DNA of 64,000 nt from Micrasema longulum (taxonomy: Eukaryota; Arthropoda; Insecta; Trichoptera; Brachycentridae), in NCBI GenBank assembly GCA_022494885.1, contig JAGVSM010001148.1, positions 62,001 to 126,000 of the forward strand. The letters are read 5' to 3'. Positions 22,244 through 33,305 of this stretch are shown one piece after another. Each line of letters starts with the position of its first letter. The first letter of the stretch is position 1. The notes under the pieces were generated by a model. That model saw only the letters and a program-made list of their open reading frames with translations, did no database searches and was not told where the DNA came from. Position numbers and translations under genes: made by a program.

Positions 22244-24154
22244 GTAATGCTTGTCCATTTTAGTCTCTGGACGGACGTGATTGGTTCAAACTATGTCCCA
22301 CTGTATTCCTTTGTTTCTTAAATTTATATCTACAGAGTGATACAAAAAATATTGAAATCATGTTGTTTTTTACTTACGGATTCCGTGTATGTACAAACTT
22401 CTGATTTAATATTTGAACCTTTTATTATCTCGACGCAGTTTTATTGTAATTTCCAAAATTAACAAGACAATTTTTTATTTTTTTTAATTAACGCCCGGTT
22501 GTTTGACCATTCATTATAGTTAAAAGATGAAAATAGGTACCTTCTGGTATTTTTCTTTAAAGAGAATCATTATCATATGAGAAAAATAATGTTTTTTCAA
22601 AGTTTTAGTATTGTTTTTGGTATTTAACTAAAATAACCTAAGAAAAAAAAATTAGAATATTAATTAAAAAAATGTCTTTGAATTTTGCCTAAAACATCTA
22701 TCATTAGTTTTTTAACACTATTTTTCCCGTAGATGTAAGCAGAAAGATTAGAACGCCATACTATGATATTTGCAGGACTGTTCATTTAAACAGTTTTTGT
22801 CAGTTTTTACGTTTCCAGCTTTAAGTATTTTTTTAAAATATTTTTATTTAATATTTGTCATGCTACATCTTTTCATTCTTCCTCGTTTTTTGCATTTATC
22901 AAAATTCGTATTGTAAATCTTTTCGGGCGTTATTTCGCTGTTCATTTGCTCTACAAATTCAAATCAACACATCACCTAAAATATGATCGTTTACACTTAA
23001 AATATAATTTGTCATGTTTCCATATCAGAGATATTTTTTTCATAAACATATATTTATGAATGTTTATAGGAGAAATCTTATGTTTTAATCACATGTTACT
23101 GACAGTTGTTTCAGTAAATAAAAATAGACCTAGTTTATGTTTATCATGAAATCACATATTTACGAAAATATCCATATTTTATTAATATAAACTCATTAAA
23201 AATTTTAACTTAGTTCAGAATAGAGAAACAAATGTTTATGTGAATAGGAAATCCAATAAAAATAAAGATTAATAAATTTGAGATCGATAAAGCCAAAGAG
23301 TATTCATCGATTTCAACAAAACCCTGTAATTAGGTTTGTTCCCATAATTACTACCCGTCTTTCGTTTTATTCGCAATGATATACTAACCCTTTATATTGG
23401 TGCCTTGCATTCCATTCTAAATGCCCCTTAATTCGAATTGAACTCGAATGTTCAAACTAATCCAACGATGACACAGTATATTATTTGCATGATATTTTGA
23501 GAATTTTACTTTGAAAGTCACGACTTACTTGAAATAAAAACAGGCTATTAACTTGTGCACCAAAAGAAAAATGCAAAAATGCAAAATCAACTTGATATTC
23601 ACAACACTTTTGATTGTACATCGACTGAGTCTTTTGCAATATTCTATGTATTCCTTATTGTTCGACGTCATATATTTTAAAGATCGTATTTTTTTAAGTA
23701 TACTACACAACGGAATTTATTTTTACACGGTTTTGAAATTAAATGGAAGAAAAATTAAACAATTATAATTTTTACATAAACAATAGTCGTATAATTATTT
23801 CATTCGTTTTTAAATTCCCTACATTGCTCTTTTACTCACTAGGCATGCATTCCATGATCATGATAGTAAATAATCTCTGTTACGATTTTTAAAAGTATTT
23901 TATTGTTTTTTTATAATGAAATTAAGGTCATTATATATTTTTTACATCTCAAATTGATTTTTATACTTTTTTATTTTATTGTCCTTGTTTGTGTTTGCTG
24001 CATCTATAAATATTCTGTTTGTCCAGTTTTTTGTCCATACGGTTCTTTGTTTGAGTGTTGTCATTGATTTATAATATTGATGAAGTCATTAGTATTTTAA
24101 AAAAAGATTAATGAATTTGATTAGAAATTATAGATTTAAATAGCTCTTTTGAAT
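22244..24154. other. Long AT-rich stretch, nothing recognised
   Basis: Overlapping 60-70 codon frames on both strands near 23525-23768 have no recognisable motif. No repeat family was identified. Confidence 0.45.
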
Positions 24155-24398
24155 GTGTAATGTGGCGAAATGATCAGCGTATTGCCTACCATGCAAGAGC
24201 TCTCAGATTCCATTTCTGACATATTTGATATAAAATATGAATGGAAAATGGGTTTTTTTGAAAATAAAAAAAATCGTTATCCTTGAAGCGTGAGACTGAT
24301 AAAAAATAATTAAGATACGCTGCAATTAGTGTGCCAATGTAGTGCCCTATCCACTATTAGGTGCGGAAAGGGAATTATGACGATGATGATGATTTGTG
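24155..24398 (+). mobile_element. SINE-A, near full length, diverged head
   Basis: ATTGCCTACCATGCAAGAGC, AGATACGCTGCAATTAGTGT, CAATGTAGTGCCCTATCCAC and AGGTGCGGAAAGGGAATTAT followed by GACGATGATGATGATTT match the reference SINE-A copy in order. Box B is damaged (AGATTCCATTTCT), so it is unlikely to be transcribed from its own promoter. Confidence 0.8.
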
Positions 24399-25600
24399 TA
24401 AATAAAATGAAATAAATTAAGGACTAAAGAAGAAAGAATGTTCAAACACAGGAACAGTAGAGATTTAAATTTATGAATAAAAATTTAATAACTAATTAAT
24501 GGTAATCGAACACTTTTTTAAAAGGTAACACAAAATTTAAATCATTAATTAGGCGTATGTTAGCAAGTTGAAATATGTTTTAATACTCAATAAGTAACTT
24601 TGAAAGGTTAGCCCTGCTAAATGTTCATGCTATTCCTTTTTCATAAATATTCTCTATCTGTCTTGAAATATACAAAAATCTTAATCCAACTCTCTATTGG
24701 CTAGATCGATTATATGTTTGTAAAGATTTTTACATGTTGCTGTAAATTTTAATAACTAGACTATTATTATAGCATTTACATGCACGTTGACAGCTTTATT
24801 GCTGCAGATACTCGTTGGAGCTTGAAATGAAAGTGGAGCTTTTTTAGAGCTTTCCATAAAAGTTAGTTGGCGCGTCACCAAACCGGAAACCGATAGCTCT
24901 GGCAGGTAGCCATTACTGTTTCTTCCAATAATTTAACCATTAGTTAAACATAAAGGGGGGTTTACTAATTTATGCTTTTTGAACGCCAAACTTTTTAAAA
25001 ATATTATTTTTAGAACATTCCATTTAAATGGAATGATGAATTTTAACGAAGACTTATCATTATTTTATTTGTTTGTACATATAAATTAATAAAAACGAAA
25101 ATTCCATACGGACACATTTATATTTTATTCCATTAAAATTAAAGGTTAAGCTAGTCGTGGCAAATATTTTTTTTTGAAATAACAATTAGGAAAAACATAG
25201 AGTTTGCAAATACACATTGTAGCTATATTTAAACCAGAATTTACTAAATATATACATAAGCTATAAATGTATCATAACTCAATTAAAAGTTAACTTTTTA
25301 ACCTGAGTTAACCTGAGAATAGTGTTTAAGGTATAAATAAATTCCTCAGCTTAACATAATTGAAATTGTGTAGAACAGTGTTTTTCAACCTGTGGGACGC
25401 GACCTCCATGGGAGTTGCAAAGCCTTGCTTGAGAGGTCACGGTCACAAGAAAGACAAAAGACAAAAGAAAAAGCAAGGGTTGTAGATCCTACTCTAAAAT
25501 TAAAATACAATAATTTCTGTGAAAAGGCCGTGCTTGATATTTTCTAACAATTTTTTTATTTTTCAATAACGAAATTATTGAAATATTTTAGTCCATTTAT
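24399..25600. other. No gene recognised
   Basis: Unrecognised sequence. A slightly GC-richer piece at 24790-24920 has no identifiable feature. Confidence 0.4.
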
Positions 25601-25601
25601 C

Positions 25602-25709
25602 ATCGTTCCTTTTCCCACACCTAATGGTGAATATCCGCAGCACATCTTGATCATTCTTGTTACATGAAGGTTAGATGCTCAGTCTTACGGCTCAGGTGCC
25701 AGTCCAGGG
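25602..25709 (-). mobile_element. SINE-A, 3' part of a copy split by an insertion
   Basis: The plus strand reads CCTTTTCCCACACCTAATGG, ACATGAAGGTTAGATGCTCA and CTTACGGCTCAGGTGCCAGT-CCAGGG, where it stops. The next SINE-A word (ACTATGAAATATTC) resumes at 26738. Together with 26735-26850 it makes one nearly complete SINE-A. Confidence 0.7.
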
Positions 25710-25758
25710 CCGCTATTATAATGGGAAGTTAAGGACGTCATACCTTCAGCATGATGGT

Positions 25759-26035
25759 ATAGTTGAAGATAAATTATCTTAAGCGATTACGAAGATACAC
25801 TACCGACCTCCCACCTTCAAGTTTTGGGTCGGTACATCGATATGTAACAAGGGGAAGCGTACTTCGTGGTACACATATCTATGCACCAAAGTGACATAGC
25901 TGTATTATTACGTCATAGTTGAAGAATAAGAATCCCCCAAGTGATTACTAATATACACTACCCACTCCCCACCTTCAAGTTTTGATGTAAGTACATCGTT
26001 TTATACAGATGAGTCTAGTAACCCTCGATACGCAT
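25759..26035. repeat. Diverged tandem duplication, period about 156
   Basis: ATAGTTGAAGATAAATTATC...GATACACTACCGACCTCC, CACCTTCAAGTTTTGGGT and GTACATCG recur in order 156 bases later as ATAGTTGAAGAATAAG, ATACACTACCCACTCCC, CACCTTCAAGTTTTGATGT and GTACATCG. The copies have diverged substantially. Confidence 0.6.
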
Positions 26036-26215
26036 ATCCACCCATTAAAAGTGTCAGCAAATATATTCCACACAGCAATTTTTCTTTTTATTACGATTTA
26101 CAATTTTTTTTTATCCTTTTGAGGTTGGTTTTTTTTTCTTAAAAGCCTAACATAAACATGAGACCAGAATAAGTAAATTTTAAAGTCGAATTAAATTCCG
26201 GCATAACTGTCAGTT

Positions 26216-26476
26216 TTAAAAACGAATGGCTAGATGCACAGATAATGTGTCTAGATTCTGTCTTTTTAACATAAAAGACCATCTGAGTGTCAAAATATTG
26301 CCATTTAAAAAAACAAAAAATCTATTTTTACCATCTGTTTTACTATCTTCCTGATTCTCGATCTCGCAAAATATAGAGACGTTAAAGGAAACGTCTTTGT
26401 TATTGCTCGGTGGATAAACACAGACGATAGTTAAGCATTTCATCTTGGTAATTGTTAAAAGTCGTATCATATTCAA
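26216..26476 (-). pseudogene. Possible LINE endonuclease fragment
   Basis: The 86-codon frame has TIVCVYPPSNNKDVSF, then FVFLNGNI. Apurinic-type LINE endonucleases often have an IxxVYRPPxxN...F stretch, then GDFNI some 30-40 residues on. The spacing is about right, but the GD is replaced and there is no adjoining RT. This is inference from a short match and may be chance. Confidence 0.35.
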
Positions 26477-26735
26477 ACAAGCATTTTTTGCTTAAATAGA
26501 GTTTTTTTGGAGTTTATTTTTGTCACAGAAGCCTTTTCAAAATATAAATGAAATCTATTTTAAATTTTTTTGAAGTAAGGAAGGCGGACTTAGTTTTCGG
26601 GGTCATTTATTGGTTGGATTTGATTGTTTGACGTTGAGATGACAAGTCAGTAGAGCATACCGAGGTAGATAGAGATAGTGCAGAAGTTAAGTGTACCTAC
26701 CGTCTTGATATGTACAGATGAAGATCGCGGCACAA

Positions 26736-26850
26736 GGACTATGAAATATTCTAATGTAAAGGCACATTTTTTTATTTTCATTCAAAATCAACCAAGTCGG
26801 AAATCGAACCCGAGACCTCTGACCACTATACCACGAAGCTAATATGACGA
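26736..26850 (-). mobile_element. SINE-A, 5' part (tRNA-like head) of the split copy
   Basis: The plus strand reads GGACTATGAAATATTCTAAT, then AGTCGGAAATCGAACCCGAG and CTGACCACTATACCACGAAG. This is the reverse of the SINE-A head, with box B and box A recognisable. It completes the SINE interrupted at 25709. Confidence 0.75.
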
Positions 26851-27535
26851 TTTATATCTACGGTTGAAGAAAACGATAGTTCAAGTAGGTCGAATATGGC
26901 TTTTTATTTCAAAACATCCCTAATCAGCTCGCTATATTATTCTTTATTGTTCTTCATCTAGAAAACGTCAACCTTGTGCAAATTGAATTTAATATCAAGC
27001 ATGCCAAATCTTATAGATTTGCTGCTGCTCTGACATTGCATATAATTTCTCGATAAACCGTTACATGGTGTCATAAAAATAAAATTAAATATACCTTCGT
27101 TACAATTACTGGTATACGAGTAACGTAATAAAATGTAGGTCCTAAGAGGTTCTCCGATTTATTTAAAGTAAAGGGGTCGCACATTCAAAAAGGTTGAAAA
27201 CTACTGGTAAAGAAGTATGTCATATTGCTTCTTGTAAGACGCCTTTGCGTTTAATGGCGTCTCGTTCCGTGGGCGGCTGGCTGTTAATTGTTCTGCAAGT
27301 GTCTTAGAAGGTCGTAAAATTTTATATCTCATATTACACAGGTCTTCAATGTCGCGACAATTAAGTTAAGGAGATATATAACATTGTGTCGTAGAACCAT
27401 CAAAAGGTACTAGTTGATAATGTTTTCGTAGAAAGTAATATGAACCCTGTGAAATACTCGAGATTAAATATCCAGGTAAAGGGTAACTCACGGCTGATGT
27501 ACTAATATGTGTTAAAATCAGTATCAATTCAAATA
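26851..27535. other. No gene recognised
   Basis: Nothing coding or repeated recognised. A small GC-richer patch lies near 27240-27290. Confidence 0.4.
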
Positions 27536-28145
27536 TTTTTTATTTAAATCTTAAAGTAGGGCACACATATCATACATATTGTTATGTGTGTTCTAATAAT
27601 AACATTGCAAATATATTTAATTTATAAATTGTTTATCACATATGTCTTGACCATTATTTTAAATTTTGATATGTTTTTTTCTTCATAAATATTTTTTTCC
27701 ATTTCGTAATACTTTTTAATTGCTTTAAATAAAATTGAATTTTGTGACTTTGCCTTTTTCCTAAATGGAAGTCTAATTCTGTTCTTTTCTCTAGTATTGT
27801 GATCGTGTTCATGCTAGTTCCGATCAATTTTTTTCCAAAATTCTGTTTTTTTATTAGAGTTTATAATTTTATGAACAAATATCATTGTATTGTAAAATAT
27901 TCTGGTTTATATGTTAATAATTTCATTTCATTTACCATCGACTTTACCCTCGTATATCTGTTTTTTTTCAAAATGATTCCAAAGGCTTTATTTTGTAATA
28001 CAGTTAGTTTATCTATGTTTTCTTTGTTTGATAAAAATAAAATGCTACTACAGTAGTTAACGTGTGGTTCAATAATTGCTTTGCAAATAGTTTTGCAAGA
28101 GTCCTTATCAATAAATCTTCCGATCCTTCACAAAATTGATAATAT
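27536..28145 (-). pseudogene. LINE RT C-terminus and 3' UTR (CR1/Jockey-like)
   Basis: On the minus strand from about 28140 the frame reads GRFIDKDSCKTICKAIIEPH, VNYCSSILFLSNKENIDKL, TVLQNKAFGIILKKNRYTRV. After a stop and frame changes it continues TREKNRIRLPFRKKAKSQNS, ILFKAIKKYYEME and a stop near 27628. HxxYCSSILF...KLxxLQNKxxRxIL...YTxxxxM and the later TRxxxxxRLPF...SxxxxGLxxYNxLP pattern are typical of the region after the RT catalytic core. The UTR beyond has a related fragment at 18200-18310. Confidence 0.75.
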
Positions 28146-28754
28146 TAGTTCGTCATATTGTACGGACTTTAATTTTATTAGACTTTTAAGTTTTTTGTAA
28201 TAATATAATATCGTATTTATTTTTTTAAAATAAAAAATTGTGCTTTCTAAATCGTGGTATAATTAAAACTAATTAGTATAAAGTTTTGCAGAATTAGAAT
28301 CAATGTGAATGAAATTAATGTATTATTTTCCCTTTATGCGAAGCATAATTTAATACAAAAACGCATAAAATTGATCAATGCATTTATACAATGATTGTTT
28401 TGTCGTCTTTATAATTAATTGGCTAAAATATGGGCCAGTGATGCTGTTTATATTACATTACTAATTTTGCAACTTTAGACCATCCAGTTAGGAGTATAAT
28501 GGAAAAAAATACAAACAAAGGCAGGTAGGCTAGAATTTTAATTAAGAGGATAGACGGAACGAATATTAATATTTAATAATTAATTCATATTCTGATACAG
28601 GTATATTATATGACGCGGTAACGGTGCTCGCAACATTTTTCTAATTATAAATCGTATCCAATATCCAAAATGCAAATTATAAAACAAAGCTTTGATATTA
28701 TGATAAATTCAGATTAAAATAATAATCTCGTATCTATGTTAAATTTAAAAAAGC
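28146..28754. other. AT-rich, no gene recognised
   Basis: No motif or repeat recognised. Confidence 0.45.
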
Positions 28755-28930
28755 GGGAACCTGATTTTAACTTGAGGTTCTAGGTTCGATTCCTGGTGGG
28801 GCAGATGTGAAATATTGATTTTTAAAGGTGGTTCAACACTGAAATATTTTATTGTGTCTGGACTAGCGCCAGACGCCCAAGACTGATCACCTTATTATCA
28901 TTTTACAATTGATTGATGTACTCGTACCTA
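28755..28930 (+). mobile_element. SINE-A-like copy, head and body
   Basis: GAGGTTCTAGGTTCGATTCC (box B), TGAAATATTTTATTGTGTCT, GACGCCCAAGACTGATCACC and TACGCTGCATTTAATTC follow the SINE-A order. Box A is lost and the 3' tail is missing where a MITE-S fragment begins. Confidence 0.6.
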
Positions 28931-28954
28931 CGCTGCATTTAATTCTTTAAACGT

Positions 28955-29190
28955 ACGGCACTTACAGAGCTAATGACTTGATATTGGCTAGTTAAAGTGG
29001 TGACTTTTCACAACATTCACCATTCTGCATGTGTTTGGCACATACCTACAAATAATCTTAAATCTTCCACCCGTTGACTTTTGTAAAAAAAAATAGCTCA
29101 AATATTTTTTGATTTGTATGAAATTCCTCTGGTTTAATTATTTCACGTACTATATTTTTTCTCTCTTCTTCGCAGTAGTAGCTACTCAAT
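28955..29190 (+). mobile_element. MITE-S, internal part
   Basis: TGACTTGATATTGGCTAGTT, AAAGTGGTGACTTTTCACAA, CATTCACCATTCTGCATG and CTTCCACCCGTTGACTTTTG match, in order, the MITE-S interior at 60440-60560. Terminal repeats were not found. Confidence 0.6.
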
Positions 29191-29435
29191 TGTGAAATAA
29201 TAATCTTATGTCATAGACACCCCTTTCTCATTCAGATATAAATCACGATTGACATAATTTGGCTATTTGCATATTATCATTTTTTCTTTCCTCTCTTTTT
29301 TTCCTTCCAAATTTAATCACCTCTTCTCCTCAAAGAACAGTAAAGATTTTTCATTAAATAAATTGTTCTTTCTGTTAAAATTTTATATCATCTATACGTT
29401 TTCTTAAAATGATTTTATTTTACAGTGTGTTAATA

Positions 29436-29628
29436 TTTATGGGCCGTTTAAACGTAGACAATCCAAAAGACATGACAATAATATTGTCATGTCTTAGCGC
29501 CGTGAGCAGCCTTGACCGCGCGAGACAGATTGCCAGGACAATCCGGAAATTAGGACGCAGTTCAAACAAGAGTTCTGCGAAAATGAATCCACCACGGCTT
29601 TTATTATGAAGCGAGTTCATGAAAAATA
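29436..29628. mobile_element. MITE-G copy
   Basis: The left end GGGCCGTTTAAACGTAGACA resembles the ends at 35157 and 35635. A perfect 25-base palindrome (29469-29493, arms GACATGACAATA) follows. The right part, TTATTATGAAGCGAGTTCATG, corresponds in reverse to CATGAAATCGCTCGTAATAA at 35492. Internal order differs from the 35-kb copy. Confidence 0.5.
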
Positions 29629-29804
29629 TTATTTATTTTATACCAAGATGTATTAGAAATATTAAAGAACGAACGAAATAATAAAAACAATTTTTCTGCT
29701 TCGATTTTTGGCTGCATGTGCGGGAGCGACAGGTTCACGTCGAGAAAATCGTTATTGTCTCAATTTTTTTATTTGAGAATAAACAAGGAAGACTAACTTA
29801 ATAT

Positions 29805-29890
29805 ATTGATTGATTTGGTGTTTATTTTGTAGAGCTCCATATTTAAACTTATAATTAGAAATCAAATCAGTGTTTGATTTCTAATTATAA
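29805..29890. repeat. Repeat with perfect 18-bp inverted arms; partner at 57704
   Basis: ATTGATTGATTTGGTGTTTA and the following TAGAGCTCCATATTTAAACT recur at 57704-57750. In this copy the repeat continues into two perfect 18-base arms (29849-29866 and 29873-29890) around a 6-base loop. The second copy lacks the right arm. Confidence 0.6.
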
Positions 29891-29997
29891 CTAACTTAAT
29901 AAACAAAGATAATTAACAAAATATTCATACAGTTTTAAAGAATACAAATTTATGTTTATAATTATTATTTTTTTTTTTTACATTTAAATTTTTTTTT

Positions 29998-30168
29998 TGC
30001 ACCACAACAGGCCAGGAGGCCTAATTACAGTGGTGAATTACATCACAGAGCACCCAGGCTTGAGAAAAAAATCACATTTTAATTTTTGTGTTCTCACCGG
30101 GAATCGAACCCGGAACCTTCCGTGCGTGAGTCAAGCGTCTTGACCACTACACCACGGAGGCCGCCAAT
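29998..30168 (-). mobile_element. SINE-B, best copy
   Basis: Read on the minus strand it has box A (GTGGTGTAGTGGTC), box B (GGGTTCGATTCCCGGTG), a body with AAATGTGATTTTTTTCTCAA and GGGTGCTCTGTGATGTAATT, and an end with GGCCTCCTGGCCTGTTGTGG. The body and tail differ from SINE-A and SINE-C. It is followed by a T-rich run, the reverse of an A-rich tail. Confidence 0.75.
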
Positions 30169-31028
30169 CACATCCTTATTATGTTTATAAAAAAACGCAC
30201 AACGAAAGAACAAAAACCTAACATAAATGATTCCATACTGCAGAATAAAATGTATGATTGCATAGTAAACAGTTTAATATTTTTCAAAGGCCGAATGTTT
30301 CTTTGTCTAACATATATATAATTATGTTTTATTACTCTTTTAACCGTTTAATTTATTTTTAATTTCCATTATATACAACTATTTATGATAGTAAGGTACC
30401 TTATTTCATTATATTTTTTTTCTGTCGTGTTTAGAGGCACTTGGTTAAATGATAATTACCGTTTTTTTTACTGTGTGTATTATTTATATAATAAAATAAG
30501 AAGCAATGTTACAACAATTTATTGAAAAGGATAAAAATAATATTTTCTCACTTTTTGTTCAGTGATTAGAGATTAAAACAACATTTTTTTAAATAAATTA
30601 ATATCTTGATTGTCACTGTTATTTGAGTTTTGCAAAGTCAATGCATTTATTATCAAAACGCTACATATTATTTTAAGATGTATTATTTTACTTTTGACAA
30701 ATAACAAATGACCTAAAACGTATTTAAATAATTATTTAAGTAAAAAAAGCACAATAGCAACTTAATTAATATATCTACATGGGACTTTATCATTAAGCTA
30801 CACACATGTAAGATAGAGGCCTCTTATATGAATATCAAAACCCAGAAATTATTTCCTTTTAATAATGCTTCAAGTAAACAGGATGTCTACAAATAGTAGA
30901 TACAAGCTATAAAAACAGCCAAGGAAGTTTTTGACAAGGTATTTTTTTATGGAAAGTAAACAAGTTTATTAAAATTGGAAAAAAACTCGCGTGAATACCA
31001 ACATTGATAACCAACTTGAATCACATAA
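30169..31028. other. AT-rich, no gene recognised
   Basis: No coding or repeat signal recognised. Confidence 0.45.
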
Positions 31029-31029
31029 T

Positions 31030-31250
31030 AAGTGTCACGGACTCACCGATCAGAGGTATAAGGTTCGAACCCCGCTCTATTAATCTATCTAGGTATTAAA
31101 AAAAAAACAACCTTTACTACCATCAATATTTACTATCGTAAGCGTCAGACTGATTGCCTTGCTTCTATTAAATAAATCGTTGATATACGCTGTATTTTGT
31201 GTAACAATGTAGTCCTATGCATCATTGAGTGCGGATGGGAAAATAATGAA
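31030..31250 (+). mobile_element. SINE with SINE-C-like head and SINE-A-like body
   Basis: The head, GTGTCACGGACTCACCGATC then AAGGTTCGAACCCCGCTCTA, is SINE-C-like. The body and tail, GTAAGCGTCAGACTGATTGC, ATATACGCTGTATTTTGTGT, AATGTAGTCCTATGCATCAT and GAGTGCGGATGGGAAAATAA, are SINE-A-like. Either it is a chimera or the heads share ancestry. Confidence 0.6.
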
Positions 31251-31429
31251 GACTCTCTATATCCTATGTTACCTATTCATTGTCACATGGTTTCAAAAAA
31301 TATATGTAGCCACGCTCCCTTTTCCATTTGGCTTACTTGACCAAATTACGAGTAACTAAGTAATTTTTTAATTTATTTTATGTTTTTAATTCAAACTATA
31401 TATAAGGAGTTTTTATTCTGATTTTTAGC
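31251..31429. other. No gene recognised
   Basis: Short unassigned interval. Confidence 0.4.
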
Positions 31430-31530
31430 TGGAGGAGTATTGTTATGCAAGCTTCTGACGTCATTTTGACCTGTGAAGATCTATTGTGACGGGTCTTCGT
31501 AAGGAGTCCCTTTGAGGAGTTGGTTAAAAA
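31430..31530 (-). mobile_element. LINE 3' UTR fragment (family of 1440-2035)
   Basis: TATGCAAGCTTCTGACGTCA followed by GTGAAGATCTATTGTGACGG matches the LINE 3' UTR at 1480-1530 in the same orientation. No coding part is attached. Confidence 0.6.
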
Positions 31531-31734
31531 TAATTCTTTAAAATATTTTAAAACAACAGCTTGCTAAGCTGGTAACGTAAATTGTCAATAAAATATGAAT
31601 GATTTCAGTAAACGTTGTAACACTGATAAGAAAAAAATATGCTTAATTGGGTGACATCGAAATACCTTACCCAAAAAATTTTATCTTTACATTACATTTT
31701 TTATATTTCCTACTCTGTGTGATTTTATTATCAT

Positions 31735-31925
31735 ATCGAGGGTCAGAACTGTACAAGTTCCTGACGTCATTGCGACCTTAGATCTATTGTGACAAGTTCC
31801 CGTGAGTCAGTTTTCGCCCTCCAAGCCCAGGTTTTTAAGTAGCCTGGCCTATTGTGTGCAGAGCGAAAGTTCTCATTTTGCCAAATCTCATCTTCCAAGC
31901 CTAGATCCATAAAGTTTAATTCTGT
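31735..31925 (-). mobile_element. Second LINE 3' UTR fragment of the same family
   Basis: CCTGACGTCATTGCGACC, GATCTATTGTGACAAG, TTTTCGCCCTCCAAGCCCAG, TGTGTGCAGAGCGAAAGTTC and TCTTCCAAGCCTAGATCC follow 1490-1650 in order. It lies about 200 bases from another fragment of the same UTR. Confidence 0.65.
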
Positions 31926-32059
31926 CATAGTTTGACTTTCATCTTAACTGAAACTTTTAGAACTGCAAACGGAAAATAATAAAAGTAGGTACCTAAAAAA
32001 AACAATTTTTTTAATTGTTAAACTTTTCATGAAATAAGAAAAATACATTTTAATCTATA

Positions 32060-32360
32060 GACAAGATTTTGAGCTTGTCCAAATTTTTGTAGACAAGAAC
32101 TGGATTCAACTCCCTGGGGAGCTGTTTATATTAACATATTACAACAGGGATAAAGAACATTTAAGATAAGGTAATATAGAAGTCCAGGCATCTACAGGGC
32201 TTATGACCTGTCAATGGCTGGTTTAAGTTAAATGTTACACAGTGTGTAAAGTGGTCACTTAAACCAGCCATTGACAGGTCATAAGCCCTGTAGATGCCTG
32301 GACTTCTGTATTACCTCCTCTTATATGTTCTTTATCTCTGTTGTAATATGTTAATTAATC
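32060..32360. mobile_element. MITE-S snap-back copy (99-bp near-perfect inverted repeat)
   Basis: The left arm 32130-32228 and right arm 32257-32355 are reverse complements with about five mismatches. The innermost 51 bases of each arm, from AGAAGTCCAGGC to GGTTTAAGT, are identical. The loop is 28 bases. Upstream, 32060-32129 carries the outer MITE-S end (TTGTCCAAATTTTTGTAGAC, CAACTCCCTGGGGAGC). The ordinary copy at 60361 is not internally symmetric, so here the left half appears duplicated in inverse. A transcript would fold into a long hairpin. Confidence 0.8.
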
Positions 32361-32469
32361 TATAGATTTTATAAATGTATGGTACAATGAAGAACTTCAG
32401 CCCTACCGGCTTAAATTGGATAAAATAAATGTTTTCTTGCGCACGGTAAAAATTGGAGCATTTCATTGT

Positions 32470-32812
32470 ACGGCAAAGTTTCCTGAAAATGTACGAAAAA
32501 ATAATAAAAAACATTTTAATAAAAACGAACGACTTTGAATGACGTCACTGGCTCTTATAAATCAACCTTTGATTTGAGAGTTATGGAAGACTTCCGGTTA
32601 ACTTGACGTGGATGGACCAATGGAAGGAACTGATCGATAATAACCGGAAAAGAACCTCTGACGTCACACGCGGAGTTGTTTCAGAAATTCAAAACTTTAA
32701 AAAATCGTAGCGCTGATAATACGCTATAATTTATTAAAAAAATGATTTTTTTTAAAGGCTTAGTTTAATTGTCTATTAATTATTTTTTTATTGAAAACCA
32801 CTGAACTTCCTT
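32470..32812. repeat. Repeat D, copy 1
   Basis: Ordered words shared with 41169-41472 include CCTGAAAATGTACGAAAAAA, ACTTTGAATGACGTCACTGG, ATCAACCTTTGAT, GACCAATGGAAGGAACTGAT, GACGTCACACG, CGTAGCGCTGATAATACG, GTCTATTAATTATT and ACTGAACTTCCT. No coding capacity or terminal repeats are evident. It is probably a non-autonomous DNA element, but the type is unknown. Confidence 0.65.
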
Positions 32813-33305
32813 ATTTACTCGTATGTATTTGTTTAAGAGAAAATGCAGAAATATGATTACTTCATAAAAGTATCATGAATTATAAATGTTTTGTATCGTA
32901 TCAAGTCCAAACACGGGCGATGGCCAAAACTGCTTCACAATATCCGGAAAAAATAATATTATAAAAAATATAACCGTATTGTTTTCAGTAAAAGCTTTAA
33001 AATGGAAAATATGTCCTATAAATAGTTAAGGTAATTGGATTCAAGAAGGTCATGATTAATTTTAAAATATGTAAATTATAGACTCTTTTAACCTACTCTC
33101 CAAAATTAATCTCAATGTCCCCTTTCGCGTGACAAGAAATAAGTATTTGTTCTATCTGCCAGTTTGTAGCACTAACTATGCACAACGCTCTTTCCTATAT
33201 CGTTTTTGCTCTAACTATAATCCTTTTCTTTCATCTATAAATATAACATATTTTACATGCCCCTTTATTTATTTAAAAACAAATTAAGACTCCTTATTTC
33301 TAGCT
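32813..33305. other. No gene recognised
   Basis: AT-rich sequence without recognised features. Confidence 0.45.

Larger units (their letters stand above)
25710..26735. mobile_element. About 1.03-kb insertion inside a SINE-A
   Basis: The segment sits exactly between the two halves of a SINE-A, so it must have inserted later. Its ends, GCCGCTAT... on the left and GCCGCGAT... read inward from the right, are weakly similar and could be decayed terminal inverted repeats. It contains a diverged tandem duplication (25759-26035) and a minus-strand frame that may be LINE endonuclease-derived (26216-26476). The element type is unknown. Confidence 0.5.
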
